Below are positions 43,548 to 52,981 of a stretch of 56,563 nt of DNA, piece after piece. Within the stretch, counting starts at the first letter, position 1. Every line of letters begins with the position of its first letter. Location of the stretch: positions 1 through 56,563 of the forward strand of contig JAJVHV010000039.1 in assembly GCA_022072445.1 (NCBI GenBank). Direction: 5' to 3'. The position numbers were made by a program, and so were the translations under genes. Source of the DNA: Phycisphaerae bacterium (lineage in GTDB: Bacteria > Planctomycetota > Phycisphaerae > UBA1845 > Fen-1342). Below the pieces are notes generated by a model. That model was not told where the DNA came from and did not search any database. It saw only the letters and a program-made list of their open reading frames with translations.

Positions 43548-44568
43548 CCTGCGGAGCGACACGGTCACGCGGCCGTCGCCGGAGATGCGCCGCGCGATCG
43601 CCGAGGCCGAGGTGGGCGACGACGTGCTGGGCGACGACCCGACCGTGCTGCGCTTGCAGGAGCGCGTGGCGGCGATGTTCGAGAAGCCGGCGGCGCTGTT
43701 CGTGCCGAGCGGGTCGATGGCCAACCAGGTGGCGATTCGCGCGGCGACCGAGCCGGGCGACGAGATCATTTGCGACGTCACGACGCACAGCTACAACTAC
43801 GAGGCGGGCGGGCCGGCAGCGCTGGCGGGCTGTAGCATGGCCTTCATCCCCGGACCGCGCGGCATCTTCGCCGCGGCCGACGTGGCCGCCTGCCTGCGGC
43901 CGCGCAACAGCCACTTCCCCCAGTCGAAGATGGTGATCGTCGAGAACACCAACAATCGCGGCGGCGGCAGCATCTGGCCGCTGGAGCGGGTCGCCGACAT
44001 TCAGAAGATCGCCGCCGAACAGCGGCTGCATCTGCACATGGACGGCGCGCGGCTGATGAACGCGTGCGTCGCGGCGCGGCGCAAGCCGAGCGACTACACC
44101 CGGCTGGTCGACAGCGTCTCGATGTGCTTTTCGAAGGGACTCGGCGCGCCGATCGGCTCGATCCTGGCCGGCAGCAAGCCGTTCGTCGAGCGGGCGCACC
44201 GCTTCCGCAAGATGTTCGGCGGCGGGATGCGGCAGGTGGGGATTCTGGCGGCGGCGGCGATCTACGCGCTGGATCACAATGTCGAGCGTCTCGCAGAAGA
44301 TCATCGCCACGCTCAGCAGCTTGCCGAAGCGATCGCGGCCCTGCCGGGGCTGCGGCTCGACCCGCGCGACGTCGAGACCAACATCGTGATCTTCGAAATC
44401 GAGCCGCGGCTGGGCACGGCGGAGCAATTCGTCGGACGGCTGCGCGAGCGCGGGGTGTGGATGTTCGCAACCGGCCCGACCAAGGTGCGGGCCGTCACGC
44501 ATCTCGACGTCTCCGGCGAGCAGATCAGCCGCGCGATCGAGGCGTTTCGCGAATTGTGCCACGGGTAG
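43534..44568 (+). CDS. ltaE: Low-specificity L-threonine aldolase
   Basis: PLP enzyme that splits threonine or allo-threonine to glycine and acetaldehyde. The 344-residue protein shows the family pattern: [57 protein letters not shown] (PLP Asp) and the Schiff-base Lys in [15 protein letters not shown] at 43534 overlaps the previous gene. Its last codons and stop lie in a small tandem duplication (44556-44591). Confidence 0.92.
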   Translation: MNIVDLRSDTVTRPSPEMRRAIAEAEVGDDVLGDDPTVLRLQERVAAMFEKPAALFVPSGSMANQVAIRAATEPGDEIICDVTTHSYNYEAGGPAALAGCSMAFIPGPRGIFAAADVAACLRPRNSHFPQSKMVIVENTNNRGGGSIWPLERVADIQKIAAEQRLHLHMDGARLMNACVAARRKPSDYTRLVDSVSMCFSKGLGAPIGSILAGSKPFVERAHRFRKMFGGGMRQVGILAAAAIYALDHNVERLAEDHRHAQQLAEAIAALPGLRLDPRDVETNIVIFEIEPRLGTAEQFVGRLRERGVWMFATGPTKVRAVTHLDVSGEQISRAIEAFRELCHG

Positions 44569-44663
44569 TGCCCGAGCCGCGAGAGGTGTCTGTGCCACGG
44601 GTAGTGCCCGAGCCGCGAGAGGTGTCTGAGCCGCGAGAGGTGTCTGAGCCGCGAGAGGTGTCT
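44556..44663. repeat. Tandem duplication (36 bp x2) followed by extra 18-bp copies
   Basis: A 36-bp unit spans 44556-44591 and 44592-44627; its second half, GAGCCGCGAGAGGTGTCT, is then repeated at 44628 and 44646. The first unit covers the end of ltaE. The pattern suggests stepwise slippage duplication. Confidence 0.85.
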
Positions 44664-44666
44664 GAG

Positions 44667-45263
44667 CCGCGCCCGTCAGGAAGCGGTTTCTTAGCCCAGC
44701 CGGTGGATCGACCGTACTCGAATCGCGCTTGCGCCAGGCCACGAAACCGCTCGCTGACGCTCGCGGCTCGGTTCCGGGCCACGAAACCGCTCGCTGACGC
44801 TCGCGGCTCGATTCCGGGCCACGAAACCGCTCGCTGACGCTCGCGGCTCGGTTCCAGGCCACGAAACCGCTCGCTGACGCTCGCGGCTCGGTTCCGGGCC
44901 ACGAAACCGCTCGCTGACGCTCGCGGCTCGGTTCCGAGCCACGAAACCGCTCGCTGACGCTCGCGGCTCGGTTCCAGGCCACGAAACCGCTCGCTGACGC
45001 TCGCGGCTCGATTCCGGGCCACGAAACCGCTCGCTGACGCTCGCGGTTCAGTTCCGGGCCACGAAACCGCTCGCTGACGCTCGCGGCTCGGTTCCGGGCC
45101 ACGAAACCGCTCGCTGACGCTCGCGGCTCGGTTCCGGGCCACGAAACCGCTCGCTGACGCTCGCGGTTCGGTTCCCCGGGCCACGAAACCGCTCGCTGAC
45201 GCTCGCGGCTCGGTTCCAGGCCACGAAACCGCTCGCTTAGCCGCCGCTTCCTAACGGGCGCGG
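44667..45263. repeat. 13-copy 40-bp tandem array with flanking inverted repeats
   Basis: Copies start at 44741 and every 40 bp to 45141 (11 copies), then at 45183 and 45223 (the last truncated). The unit holds ACGAAACCGCTCGCTGACGC followed by TCGCGGCTCGGTTCCGGGCC with single-base changes. Inverted 20-bp repeats bracket it: 44667-44686 (CCGCGCCCGTCAGGAAGCGG) and 45244-45263, 19 of 20 matching. A related CGCGCCTGTTAGGAAGCGG is at 25811-25829. Since 40 is not a multiple of three, all frames cycle through the same peptide. The stretch 44569-45291 has no gene. Confidence 0.88.
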
Positions 45264-45291
45264 ATCTGGCGGCTGCGATACCACTGCCGCG

Positions 45292-46029
45292 CTACCACTG
45301 CGCTTCTTCGAACGGGCCGCGCGGAGCAGGGCCGCGGGCCGGGCGGCTCATCGTTTTCAGCACGGCGCCGGCCACCGCCATATCCGCCGGCGACGTGATT
45401 TTGAGATTACGCCGATCGGCTTCGACAACGGCGACGGGGTGCCCGCTCAGCTCGACGACCTGTGCGTCGTCGGTCGGCGCGCTGCCGGGCTTCAAGGCGG
45501 CATACGCCTCGCAGAGTATCTTCCGTCGAAAAACCTGCGGCGTCTGGGCCTCCCACAAGCCGGCGCGCGGCACGGTCTGGTCGATCACGCCGGCGTCGGA
45601 AGCGCGCTTGATCGTGCCGGTGAGCCGCGACGCCAGGATGGCGGCGCCGCTCTTGCCCGCTTCGGCGAAAACGGCGTCAATCCACGAGTCGAGCACGCAG
45701 GGGCGGACCGCGTCGTGAACGCAGATCAGCTCGGCCTCGTCGACCACGGCCTGAAGCGCCGCCTGCACCGACGCGTAGCGCTCCTCGCCGCCGCGCACCA
45801 GCTTGATGTTCATGAACATCAGATTGGCGGCGTATTTCTCGCGGACGACGTCATAGTCGTCGGGCGCGACGGCCAGAATGACCTGACAGACGTCGGGCCG
45901 GCTGATGAAAAGCTCGATGCTGCGGATGAAGATCGGGCGGCCGTCGAGCTGGGCGAACGGTTTCTTCACGTCGCCGCCGAAGCGCTTGCCCGCCCCGGCG
46001 GCCGGAATGATCACGGCGACTTTCGACAT
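45292..46029 (-). CDS. ispD: 2-C-methyl-D-erythritol 4-phosphate cytidylyltransferase
   Basis: Third step of the MEP isoprenoid pathway; joins CMP to methylerythritol phosphate. The 245-residue protein has IIPAAGAGKRFGGDVKKPFA (CTP-binding loop), CVHDAVRPCVLDSW, TVPRAGLWEAQTPQVFRR and PTDDAQVVELSG, all standard. ATG at 46029. The C-terminal extension is short and Pro/Arg-rich. It is followed upstream by the dockerin-like gene on the same strand, 24 bp apart. Confidence 0.95.
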   Translation of the reverse strand: MSKVAVIIPAAGAGKRFGGDVKKPFAQLDGRPIFIRSIELFISRPDVCQVILAVAPDDYDVVREKYAANLMFMNIKLVRGGEERYASVQAALQAVVDEAELICVHDAVRPCVLDSWIDAVFAEAGKSGAAILASRLTGTIKRASDAGVIDQTVPRAGLWEAQTPQVFRRKILCEAYAALKPGSAPTDDAQVVELSGHPVAVVEADRRNLKITSPADMAVAGAVLKTMSRPARGPAPRGPFEEAQW

Positions 46030-46053
46030 ATCCCGCGTGCACCCTCCCTGGCG

Positions 46054-47493
46054 TCAACCCCCGTCGAGCACGTCGACGAACGCGTCGACGTCGAAGCCGT
46101 TGCTCGATCCGTCGCCGTTCAGGTCGGCGACCAGCAGCGAGCAATCCGGATACGTGGCGTTGTAGGCGTCGGGATCGCTGATGGCAAGCACGAAGCCGTC
46201 GACGTCGAAGCCGTTGACCGAGCCGTCGCAATTCATGTCGCCAGCGGCCACGTCGGGCCGCAGCCGCCAGACGAAGAGGCCGCGTTCCAGGTCGCTGCCC
46301 AGCACGATGCCGCTGGGCAGAAACGGGTAATTGCCCCACAGGCCGTTGAACGACGGCTGGTCGTCGGTGGGCCAGGTGTCGAACCAGGCCACCTCGACCG
46401 GCGCGAGCGGGTTGCTGGCGTCGAAGACGCGCAACCCGCTGCGATAGTTCGCCTCGTAGATGTAATCGCCCTTTACGTACAGGTTGTGGCCGATCGCGGG
46501 CGACGAATTCGCGAACGACGGCATCACGACCGGGCTGGTCAGACTCGACACGTCGATCACGATCGTCGTCGTGGCAATGCCGTTCCAGTACTCGTCCAAC
46601 TCATCATTGATGTACGCATAGCGCCGATCCTCCGACAGCCAGACCTGGTGCGAATAACCAGCCGGCGTCCAGCGCACGCGCTGCGGGTAGAGATTCACGA
46701 TGTTCTGCTTGTCGGTGACGTCCAGAATGTCGAGTCCCGGATCGGTCCAGCCGCTGTCGTAACCCGAGCAGCAGAACGCGATCTCACGGCCCGCGTACGG
46801 ACCGTCGGTGTACGAGACGATCAGCGCCTCGTGGATGTAGCGATCGTGCCAGCCGGTGACATACGTCGGATTCGCCGGGTCGGCGAGGCTGTAAATCCGC
46901 AGCCCGAGCCCCCCGCCGCCGCAGCGATACAGATAGCCGCTCTGCTCGTTCACGATCACCGTGTGCGTCGCCGTCGTGCCGCCGGTCGTGACTTCGCGCA
47001 CCAGCGTCAGGCGGTTCGTCGCCGCGTCGATGTTGGCCAGGTCGATGACCTGGATGCCGTTTCCGCCTTCGCTGACCGCATAGGCGTAGTGCTGATAGAT
47101 CTGCACGTCGTGCCACAGGCTCTGCGGCCCGAGGATCGTCCCCACCAGCACGGGGCTGCGCGGCTGCGTCACCTCGACCACCGCCGTTCCGCTCGACACG
47201 CCGATCAGGGCGTACTCTCGGCCGGCCGGGGAGACGTAGCCCCAGCAATCGGCGCCGGAGCTGTTATTGGGCCCCAGTTCGGCGAGCGTCATCCAGCTCA
47301 GCAGCTCGACGCCGTACGCGGGGAACAGCGCGCGGCCGTTGCGTCCGTCGCTGCCGTCCCCCTTCCAGCCGACGCCCTGAACCGCGGGCGCGCGGTAGAT
47401 CACTTTGGGATCGTCGTCGTGGGCGCGGGCGGGACGGGCCAGCAGTGTGATGGATGCAACGATAAGTGCGAGGGTGCGGCACGCTCTGGTCAT
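46054..47493 (-). CDS. Choice-of-anchor B family secreted protein with dockerin-like tail
   Basis: A 479-residue exported protein. ATG at 47493 begins a signal peptide (TLALIVASITLLARPARA). The body is an LVIVD-type beta-propeller of the choice-of-anchor B group (SWMTLAELGPNNSSGADCWG, LWHDVQIYQHYAYAVSEGGN, GIQVIDLANI, THTVIVNE, GYSHQVWLSEDRRYAYINDE). The last 60 residues hold two calcium-type repeats (GDMNCDGSVNGFDVDGF; ADLNGDGSSNGFDVDAF), the planctomycete dockerin-like tail for surface attachment. Ligand unknown. Confidence 0.85.
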   Translation of the reverse strand: MTRACRTLALIVASITLLARPARAHDDDPKVIYRAPAVQGVGWKGDGSDGRNGRALFPAYGVELLSWMTLAELGPNNSSGADCWGYVSPAGREYALIGVSSGTAVVEVTQPRSPVLVGTILGPQSLWHDVQIYQHYAYAVSEGGNGIQVIDLANIDAATNRLTLVREVTTGGTTATHTVIVNEQSGYLYRCGGGGLGLRIYSLADPANPTYVTGWHDRYIHEALIVSYTDGPYAGREIAFCCSGYDSGWTDPGLDILDVTDKQNIVNLYPQRVRWTPAGYSHQVWLSEDRRYAYINDELDEYWNGIATTTIVIDVSSLTSPVVMPSFANSSPAIGHNLYVKGDYIYEANYRSGLRVFDASNPLAPVEVAWFDTWPTDDQPSFNGLWGNYPFLPSGIVLGSDLERGLFVWRLRPDVAAGDMNCDGSVNGFDVDGFVLAISDPDAYNATYPDCSLLVADLNGDGSSNGFDVDAFVDVLDGG

Positions 47494-47605
47494 TGATTCG
47501 GCTCCTGGGAATCGACCCGCTGTATCATAGCATCAAGCCTCGACGCGATGCACGCCCCCCATGCCTTGCGGACCGGCACGCCACCGTTTATCGCCCGCAG
47601 CGACA

Positions 47606-50509
47606 CTAGCGCGGTTCGCCGGCGAGAATCCGCTGTGCCGGGCTGTCGGCGTTAATCGCAACGGCCCGCTCGGCGGCCTTCACCGCGTCGTCGCGCCGTC
47701 CAAGCCGGTCGTAAACGTCGGCGAGCAGCGCCCAGCCGGATTCGCTCTCGGGCCGCTGCTGGACGACCACTTGCAACGGTCGCAGGGCCGACGAATCGTC
47801 ATGCGCCGCGACGTAGAGCTGCGCCAGCCGCTCGTGGTGGTCGATGTTGAACGGTTCGAGGCGGACAAGCCGTTCCATCCAGGCAACGGCGCGGGCCGGC
47901 TCGTTCTGCTCCTGGCAAATCGTCACCAGCCGGTCGAGCGCCTCGGCGTTGTGCGGCTCCTGGCGAATCCAGTCGCGCAGGTAGGGATACGCCAGCTCGT
48001 AGTCCAGCACACTCAGATGGGCACGGGCCAGCGCCGCCATCGCCGACGTGCAGCGCGGCGCGATGCGCAGGATCTGCTCGCACACGTCTGCGGCGAATTC
48101 GTCGCGATCGGTGTGCAGTGCCAGATCGGCGACGCACCAGAGGGCCACGGGATCATCCGCGCACAGCGACAACAGCGGCCGCGAAAACGTAAACGCCTCT
48201 TCCAGCCGCAGCTCGACATCCTGCGGCGTCTCGGGCTCCTCAGACTTGACGGGCGGAAGCAGCGCCGCGGTCAGCACGGCGTCGGGCTGGCGCGGATCGA
48301 GCACCAGGGCCTGGTCCGACAGCCGTCGCGCGGCTTCGACGTCGCCGTGAATGCGGCGGAGGGCGGCGAGCATTCCGCGGGCCGCGGCGTCTTTCTCGTC
48401 GACGGCGACGCGCGCGGTCAGCTCGGCTTCGGGCGGATAGGGCTCGACCTTGAGGCCCGCGCGGCGGAGTTGCGCGGTGCACCACTCGGCGAAGCGCGCG
48501 TCGAACGCGTCCTGATCGAGGGCGAGCACTTCTTTCAGGACGCGCGCTTCGCGCTCGAGTCGTGCGAATTCGCGCAGCAGCCGCGGAATGATCTCGTCGC
48601 CCCACGTGGCTCGCAGAAAATCGACCATCAGCCGCGCCTGCGTGTAGGCCCGCGGGCCGCCGTCGGTGCCTTCGGCCCCCAGAAACGCGCCGTTGATCCG
48701 CCGCAGCGTCAGCAGGCGCCGCGCGCGGAGGTCGTCGGCGATGCGGACGAGGTCGGTCCAGGCGGACGGCGCCAACTGGTGGCTGCACGCCAGGCCCTCG
48801 GTCAGCCAGCGTGGCACGAAGTCGCCGCTCATGTCGAGCGTGACGGTGTGCACGTATTCGTGCCTCAGGACGTCGGGCCACTCGAAGACCGCGCCCGATT
48901 TCGGGTTGGGCGAGCGCATCACGACGACCGGTCCGCTCGACGCTCCGACCGTCGCGACCCACGGCCGCCCGCTCAGCCGAATCGCGAGCTGGCCGTAGCT
49001 GGGGAAGATCTCGACCAGCGTGCGGCGGGCCGGCGCGTGTCCGAAGACGGCGACGATCTCGTCGTGCGTGCGTTCCAGCCAGTCGGGCACGAACTGCTCG
49101 AGCAGCGCGTCCTGCTCGCCGCTGTAACGCAGCACGAAGTGCTCGGTCTCGATCCGCTTCATGGCCTCGAGGCCGTACAGCATGTTGAGCATGTTCACGA
49201 CGCGCTCGTTGAACGGGTCGGCCAGGCGCGACTCCTTCAACACCGCCCGGGCGCGATCCTCCTGGCCGCGCAGCAGCCAGATGTCGGCCAGCGCGACTTT
49301 CAATTCCGCGATGTGCGGCTCGAATTCGACGGCCTGGGCGAGCAGCTCCTCGGCGCGGCGGAAGTGCCGCTGCTGGAGCAGGCAGCTCGCAACCGTCGCA
49401 TTGACGCGCGCGCTGCGCGGGTTCACCGACGCAGCTTCGCGCAGCCGCTGTTCGGCCAGCTCGGGCTGCTCGGCTTCGTATTCGATTCCCGCGGCCAGGG
49501 CCAGCGCATCGAGGTCGCGCGGGTTGGTCTCCAGCACGCGCGCCACCGCCCCGCGCGCGTCGTCGATCGCGCCCTCCGAAAGCCGGATCGCCGCCAGCCG
49601 CAACAGCGCGGCGGCGTGCCCCGGGCACATTTCCAGCGCTTTGAGAACCTGGGCGCGGGCCGCGTCGGGCTTTTCGGCGGCGGCGTCGAGGCCGGCCAGG
49701 CCGACATAGGCGTCCGCCACGCGCGGGTTGAGCTTGATGACCGTTTCGTAGTCGCCGCGGGCTTCGACGCGGTTGTGCTTGCTGGCCAGCAGCTCGGCCG
49801 ACGCCAGCGTCGCGATCCAGCGGCGGCGGTCGCTGGAGCGCATCGCCGGTTGGAGTACGGCGTGCAGCACCTCGGTGGTCCGCTCGGCGATGTCCTCGGT
49901 GGGTTCGAGCGACAGGAGCAGCAGGCGGCCGCGGGCGGCGTGCACGCGGACGAACGGGTCGTCGGGCAGCGCATCGGCGGCGATGGCGGCGAGCGGACGC
50001 AGCACCGCGATGGCCTCGTCGCGCCGGCCCAGGTAGGACAACAGGTCCGCCGATCGCGCGCGGGCCTCGACGTTTCCGGCGTCGAGCGCCAGCGCGGCGC
50101 GCCAGGCGTCCAGCGCTGCATCGTAGTCGCCCAGCTCGCGCTGGCAGCGGGCGCGCAGCGTGTGCCAGTTTGCGTCGCGCGCGACGGATCCGGGCAATAC
50201 CTCGAGCCGCGCCAGCGCGTCGCGCGGCAGACCGCGCTCGACCAGGCACTGTGCCGCGCCCAGCGCCGCTGCCAGCGGATAAGCTTCGGCCACCTGCTCG
50301 AAGGACTTCTGCGCCAACTCGAAGAACGATTGATCCAGGCGGCGCTGCGCCTGTGCCAGCCGCGCCTCGGGCGATAGCGCGCTTTCGTCGGACGGGGCCA
50401 CGTCCTGTCGGGCGACGGCCGCGGCGGATGAAGCCGCGCATGCCGCCAGGGCGCACGTCAGCGCCGCGAGAACGCCGCCCGCGCGCCGCCAGTCGTCGAA
50501 CGCCATCAT
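47606..50509 (-). CDS. Exported TPR protein with internal peptidase MA (HExxH) domain
   Basis: A 967-residue protein with a signal peptide (GGVLAALTCALAACAASSAAA; AAC could be a lipobox). Tetratricopeptide repeats fill residues about 45-430 (NWHTLRARCQRELGDYDAAL, ADAYVGLAGLDAAAEKPDAA). A gluzincin domain follows with LRHEYVHTVTLDMSGDFVP and the third-ligand region WLTEGLACSHQ. More TPRs fill the C-terminus. The zinc motif HEYVH plus EGLA is intact, so metallopeptidase activity is plausible; the target is unknown. It is divergent from the ferredoxin gene across a shared promoter region. Confidence 0.8.
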   Translation of the reverse strand: MMAFDDWRRAGGVLAALTCALAACAASSAAAVARQDVAPSDESALSPEARLAQAQRRLDQSFFELAQKSFEQVAEAYPLAAALGAAQCLVERGLPRDALARLEVLPGSVARDANWHTLRARCQRELGDYDAALDAWRAALALDAGNVEARARSADLLSYLGRRDEAIAVLRPLAAIAADALPDDPFVRVHAARGRLLLLSLEPTEDIAERTTEVLHAVLQPAMRSSDRRRWIATLASAELLASKHNRVEARGDYETVIKLNPRVADAYVGLAGLDAAAEKPDAARAQVLKALEMCPGHAAALLRLAAIRLSEGAIDDARGAVARVLETNPRDLDALALAAGIEYEAEQPELAEQRLREAASVNPRSARVNATVASCLLQQRHFRRAEELLAQAVEFEPHIAELKVALADIWLLRGQEDRARAVLKESRLADPFNERVVNMLNMLYGLEAMKRIETEHFVLRYSGEQDALLEQFVPDWLERTHDEIVAVFGHAPARRTLVEIFPSYGQLAIRLSGRPWVATVGASSGPVVVMRSPNPKSGAVFEWPDVLRHEYVHTVTLDMSGDFVPRWLTEGLACSHQLAPSAWTDLVRIADDLRARRLLTLRRINGAFLGAEGTDGGPRAYTQARLMVDFLRATWGDEIIPRLLREFARLEREARVLKEVLALDQDAFDARFAEWCTAQLRRAGLKVEPYPPEAELTARVAVDEKDAAARGMLAALRRIHGDVEAARRLSDQALVLDPRQPDAVLTAALLPPVKSEEPETPQDVELRLEEAFTFSRPLLSLCADDPVALWCVADLALHTDRDEFAADVCEQILRIAPRCTSAMAALARAHLSVLDYELAYPYLRDWIRQEPHNAEALDRLVTICQEQNEPARAVAWMERLVRLEPFNIDHHERLAQLYVAAHDDSSALRPLQVVVQQRPESESGWALLADVYDRLGRRDDAVKAAERAVAINADSPAQRILAGEPR

Positions 50510-50620
50510 GAGTCCGGTCCGCAGATTGATTCACGCACCCCGATCACCGACGACGTTAGTATACTAGGCGTGGACGCCGGCTCGGGTCGAGCCGGCGGCA
50601 CCGTTCAGAGGAGAGTCACC

Positions 50621-50893
50621 GTGTCGCACTACATTGCCGAGCCCTGCATCGGCACGAAAGACACCGCCTGCGTCAACGTCTGCCCGGTGGACTGCATCCA
50701 CCCTCGCAAGGACGAGCCCGACTTCGCTACCGCCGAGATGCTCTACATCGATCCTGAGACGTGCATCGACTGCGGCCTGTGCGTCGATGAGTGCCCGGTC
50801 AAGGCCATCTTTCCCGAAGACGACCTGCCCGCGAACTGGAAACACTTCATCGAGAAAAATCGCGCCTATTACCAAGTCGGAAAGGACGCGTGA
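50621..50893 (+). CDS. Ferredoxin with two iron-sulfur cluster motifs
   Basis: A 90-residue soluble electron carrier. GTG at 50621 has GGAG nearby upstream (AGAGGAGAGTCACC). Cluster motif 1 is CIGTKDTACVNVCPVDCI (3Fe-4S or 4Fe-4S) and motif 2 is CIDCGLCVDECPVKAI (4Fe-4S). The C-terminus is short (WKHFIEKNRAYYQVG). A palindrome TAGTATACTA (50557-50566) carries a TATACT -10-like box on both strands and may serve this gene and the divergent TPR gene. Confidence 0.88.
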   Translation: MSHYIAEPCIGTKDTACVNVCPVDCIHPRKDEPDFATAEMLYIDPETCIDCGLCVDECPVKAIFPEDDLPANWKHFIEKNRAYYQVGKDA

Positions 50894-50987
50894 GACACCC
50901 CTGCGCTGACCCGTGCCGGCCCGCGGCGACTGCGCGAGGCGCATCCCAGCCGGAAATCCGCGCCCGCCTCCTCTCGCCCGTGCCCGT

Positions 50988-52364
50988 GTGCCCAACCCGC
51001 TGACACCCCCTTCCGCGACCGGCGCGCCCAAGCCGCGCGATCTGCCCCGCACCATCGGATTCTGGGGCGGGTCGGCGATCATGGTCGGCATCATGATCGG
51101 CGGCGGCATCTTCCAGACGCCCACGTCGATCGCGAAGGAGATGGGAAGCCCGTTGCTCATCCTCCTGCTGTGGGTGATTGGCGGGCTGATTTCCTTGTGC
51201 GGCGGGCTCACGTACGCCGAACTGGCCACCATGTTCCCGCATTCCGGCGGGGTTTACGTCTTTCTGCGCGAGGGCTTCGGCCGCATGACCGCCTTCGTCT
51301 TCGGCTGGACGTACATGCTGGTCACCAAGCCACTGGGGGCCGGCGGCATCGCCATCATCTTCGCCCATCACGTCAACACGCTCTTCGGCACCTCCTGGGA
51401 CCCGCGCGTCATCACCTGCACCATCCTGATCCTGCTGACCTACGTCAACACGCTCGGAATGCGCACCGGCGGCGGCGTGGCGGTAGCTCTCACGGCGCTC
51501 AAGATCGGCGCTCTGGTGGGCATCGTGGTGCTGGCCGTGGCGCTGGGCGCTGGCGACACCCGGAATTTCACCGCCGCACCGCTCGAAAAACCGCTCTTCC
51601 TGGCGCTGGCGCCGGTGATGGCGGCAGTGTTGTGGACCTACGACGGCTGGAGCGACGTCGGCGCCATCGCCGGCGAAGTGCGCGACCCGCAGCGCCGGCT
51701 GCCGCTCATCTACTTCGGCGGGACGGCGCTGATGATCCTGATCTACGTCGTCGTCAACGCGGTCTACATCTGGTTGGTGCCGCTGAGCGCGATGCGGCCG
51801 GTCGACACGGTCGCGCCGCTGGTGATGAAGCGGCTGCTGGGGTCGGTGGGCGAGATCGCGGTCACCGTCGTCGTGCTGATCTCCACACTGGGCTCGACGC
51901 ACGGCTCGATCATCACCGGCGCGCGCGTCACGTTCGCGCAGGCTGCCGACGGTCTGCTGTTTCGCTGGCTGGCGGCGATCCACCCGGCCTATGCCACGCC
52001 GCACCTCTCGCTCTGGTGCCAGTTGGTGCTGTCGTGCATGGCGGTCATTTGGCTGAAGGAGTTTGACGAACTGGCCGGGGGGTTCATCTTCACGATGTGG
52101 ATTTTTTATGGACTGGCCGGGGCCGCCGTTTTCGTCCTTCGCTGGCGCCGTCCCGATGTGCCTCGGCCCTATCGCTGCTGGGGTTATCCGGTCATTCCGA
52201 TACTCTTCATCGCCGCCGCCGCGGGCATGACCGTCCTCTCGATGATCGAGAAGCCGCTCACGTGCCTCCTTTGGCTTGCGGTGCTTGCCGCCGGTGCGCC
52301 GATCTACTTCCTTTGGGCGCGGCGGCCGGGCGCGGCGCAATTCCGCCCGCCGATGTCCGAGTAG
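50988..52364 (+). CDS. APC-family amino acid permease
   Basis: A 458-residue membrane transporter of the amino acid-polyamine-organocation family with 12 helices. The family start is clear (GGSAIMVGIMIGGGIFQTPT), as are GGLTYAELATMFPHSGGVYV and the helix 6 region VLWTYDGWSDVGAIAGEVRD. GTG at 50988 is the best start; the in-frame ATG further up (50913) leaves a non-conserved Pro/Arg-rich extension. Substrate is not clear from sequence; LAT-like neutral or cationic amino acids are typical. No partner genes nearby. Confidence 0.85.
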   Translation: MPNPLTPPSATGAPKPRDLPRTIGFWGGSAIMVGIMIGGGIFQTPTSIAKEMGSPLLILLLWVIGGLISLCGGLTYAELATMFPHSGGVYVFLREGFGRMTAFVFGWTYMLVTKPLGAGGIAIIFAHHVNTLFGTSWDPRVITCTILILLTYVNTLGMRTGGGVAVALTALKIGALVGIVVLAVALGAGDTRNFTAAPLEKPLFLALAPVMAAVLWTYDGWSDVGAIAGEVRDPQRRLPLIYFGGTALMILIYVVVNAVYIWLVPLSAMRPVDTVAPLVMKRLLGSVGEIAVTVVVLISTLGSTHGSIITGARVTFAQAADGLLFRWLAAIHPAYATPHLSLWCQLVLSCMAVIWLKEFDELAGGFIFTMWIFYGLAGAAVFVLRWRRPDVPRPYRCWGYPVIPILFIAAAAGMTVLSMIEKPLTCLLWLAVLAAGAPIYFLWARRPGAAQFRPPMSE

Positions 52365-52516
52365 CAGCGGTTGCGCGAAGCGCGCGATCGATGCGTGATG
52401 CTGCGCGGGATCCGCGCAGCTCGTTCGCGGCCTGACAGCAACGCGCATCCTTGCGCCCGGAGCAGCCGCGCCACCGCTTCCGCCCCGATTGTTAAGACCT
52501 ATAGGACATTTTGCCG

Positions 52517-52981
52517 ATGCAGTCGTCACAGGCGGAACGCGACGCCCGAATGTCCCAATCGACTCGTACACAATTTGTCCGCTATCTCGTTGAGCGCCGC
52601 GCGCTCACCCCGGACGACGCTGCGCGCGTGCTCGACGAGACGCGGCAGTTCCGCGAGGCGATGGCCGGAGTGGCGTTGCGGCACCATCTGGTCGATCCGC
52701 TGCGCATCGACGAGCTGCTTTCGATCGACGCGCGCGATTTTGGCGCAGCCGCGGTGGAGCGAGGCTTTCTGACCGCCGGGCAAGTCGAGCAGATCGAATT
52801 CGTGCACGCGCTTCGCGAAGTGGTCGAAGTGGGTGAGATCGTACTCATGGAGGGCATGCTCGATGCGTCCGCGCTGACGCAGGAGCTCGCGGGCTTTCTG
52901 TCCGGACGATTCGAACATGCGACAATGTCACCAGGCTCGGAAAGGAGAAGAAGCGGATGTCGCAGTCGCAGTGCGTCGTAG
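52517..52981 (+). CDS. Small soluble protein coupled to the HDOD-GGDEF gene
   Basis: A 154-residue protein I cannot assign. ATG at 52517 (or 52550) is possible; AGGA lies 12 bases before the first. It is helical and acidic (ALTPDDAARVLDETRQFREA, LRIDELLSIDARDFGAAAVE, FLTAGQVEQIEFVHAL, VEVGEIVLMEGMLDASAL). It overlaps the HDOD-GGDEF gene by 25 bases, so it is likely translated with it and may be a partner or regulator. Confidence 0.6.
   Translation: MQSSQAERDARMSQSTRTQFVRYLVERRALTPDDAARVLDETRQFREAMAGVALRHHLVDPLRIDELLSIDARDFGAAAVERGFLTAGQVEQIEFVHALREVVEVGEIVLMEGMLDASALTQELAGFLSGRFEHATMSPGSERRRSGCRSRSAS

Noticed and set aside
43405-45102. Long minus-strand open frame (565 codons) over the 40-bp array and ltaE
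   Set aside because: The 40-bp unit cycles through all frames without stops, giving a false repeat peptide; the rest is antisense to ltaE and the upstream gene.
44741-45240. CRISPR array
   Set aside because: Units are contiguous 40-bp copies with no unique spacers, and no cas gene is present.
47561-50377. Plus-strand open frame of 938 codons
   Set aside because: Antisense to the TPR/peptidase MA gene, which has a signal peptide, TPRs and HEYVH; high GC keeps the opposite frame open.
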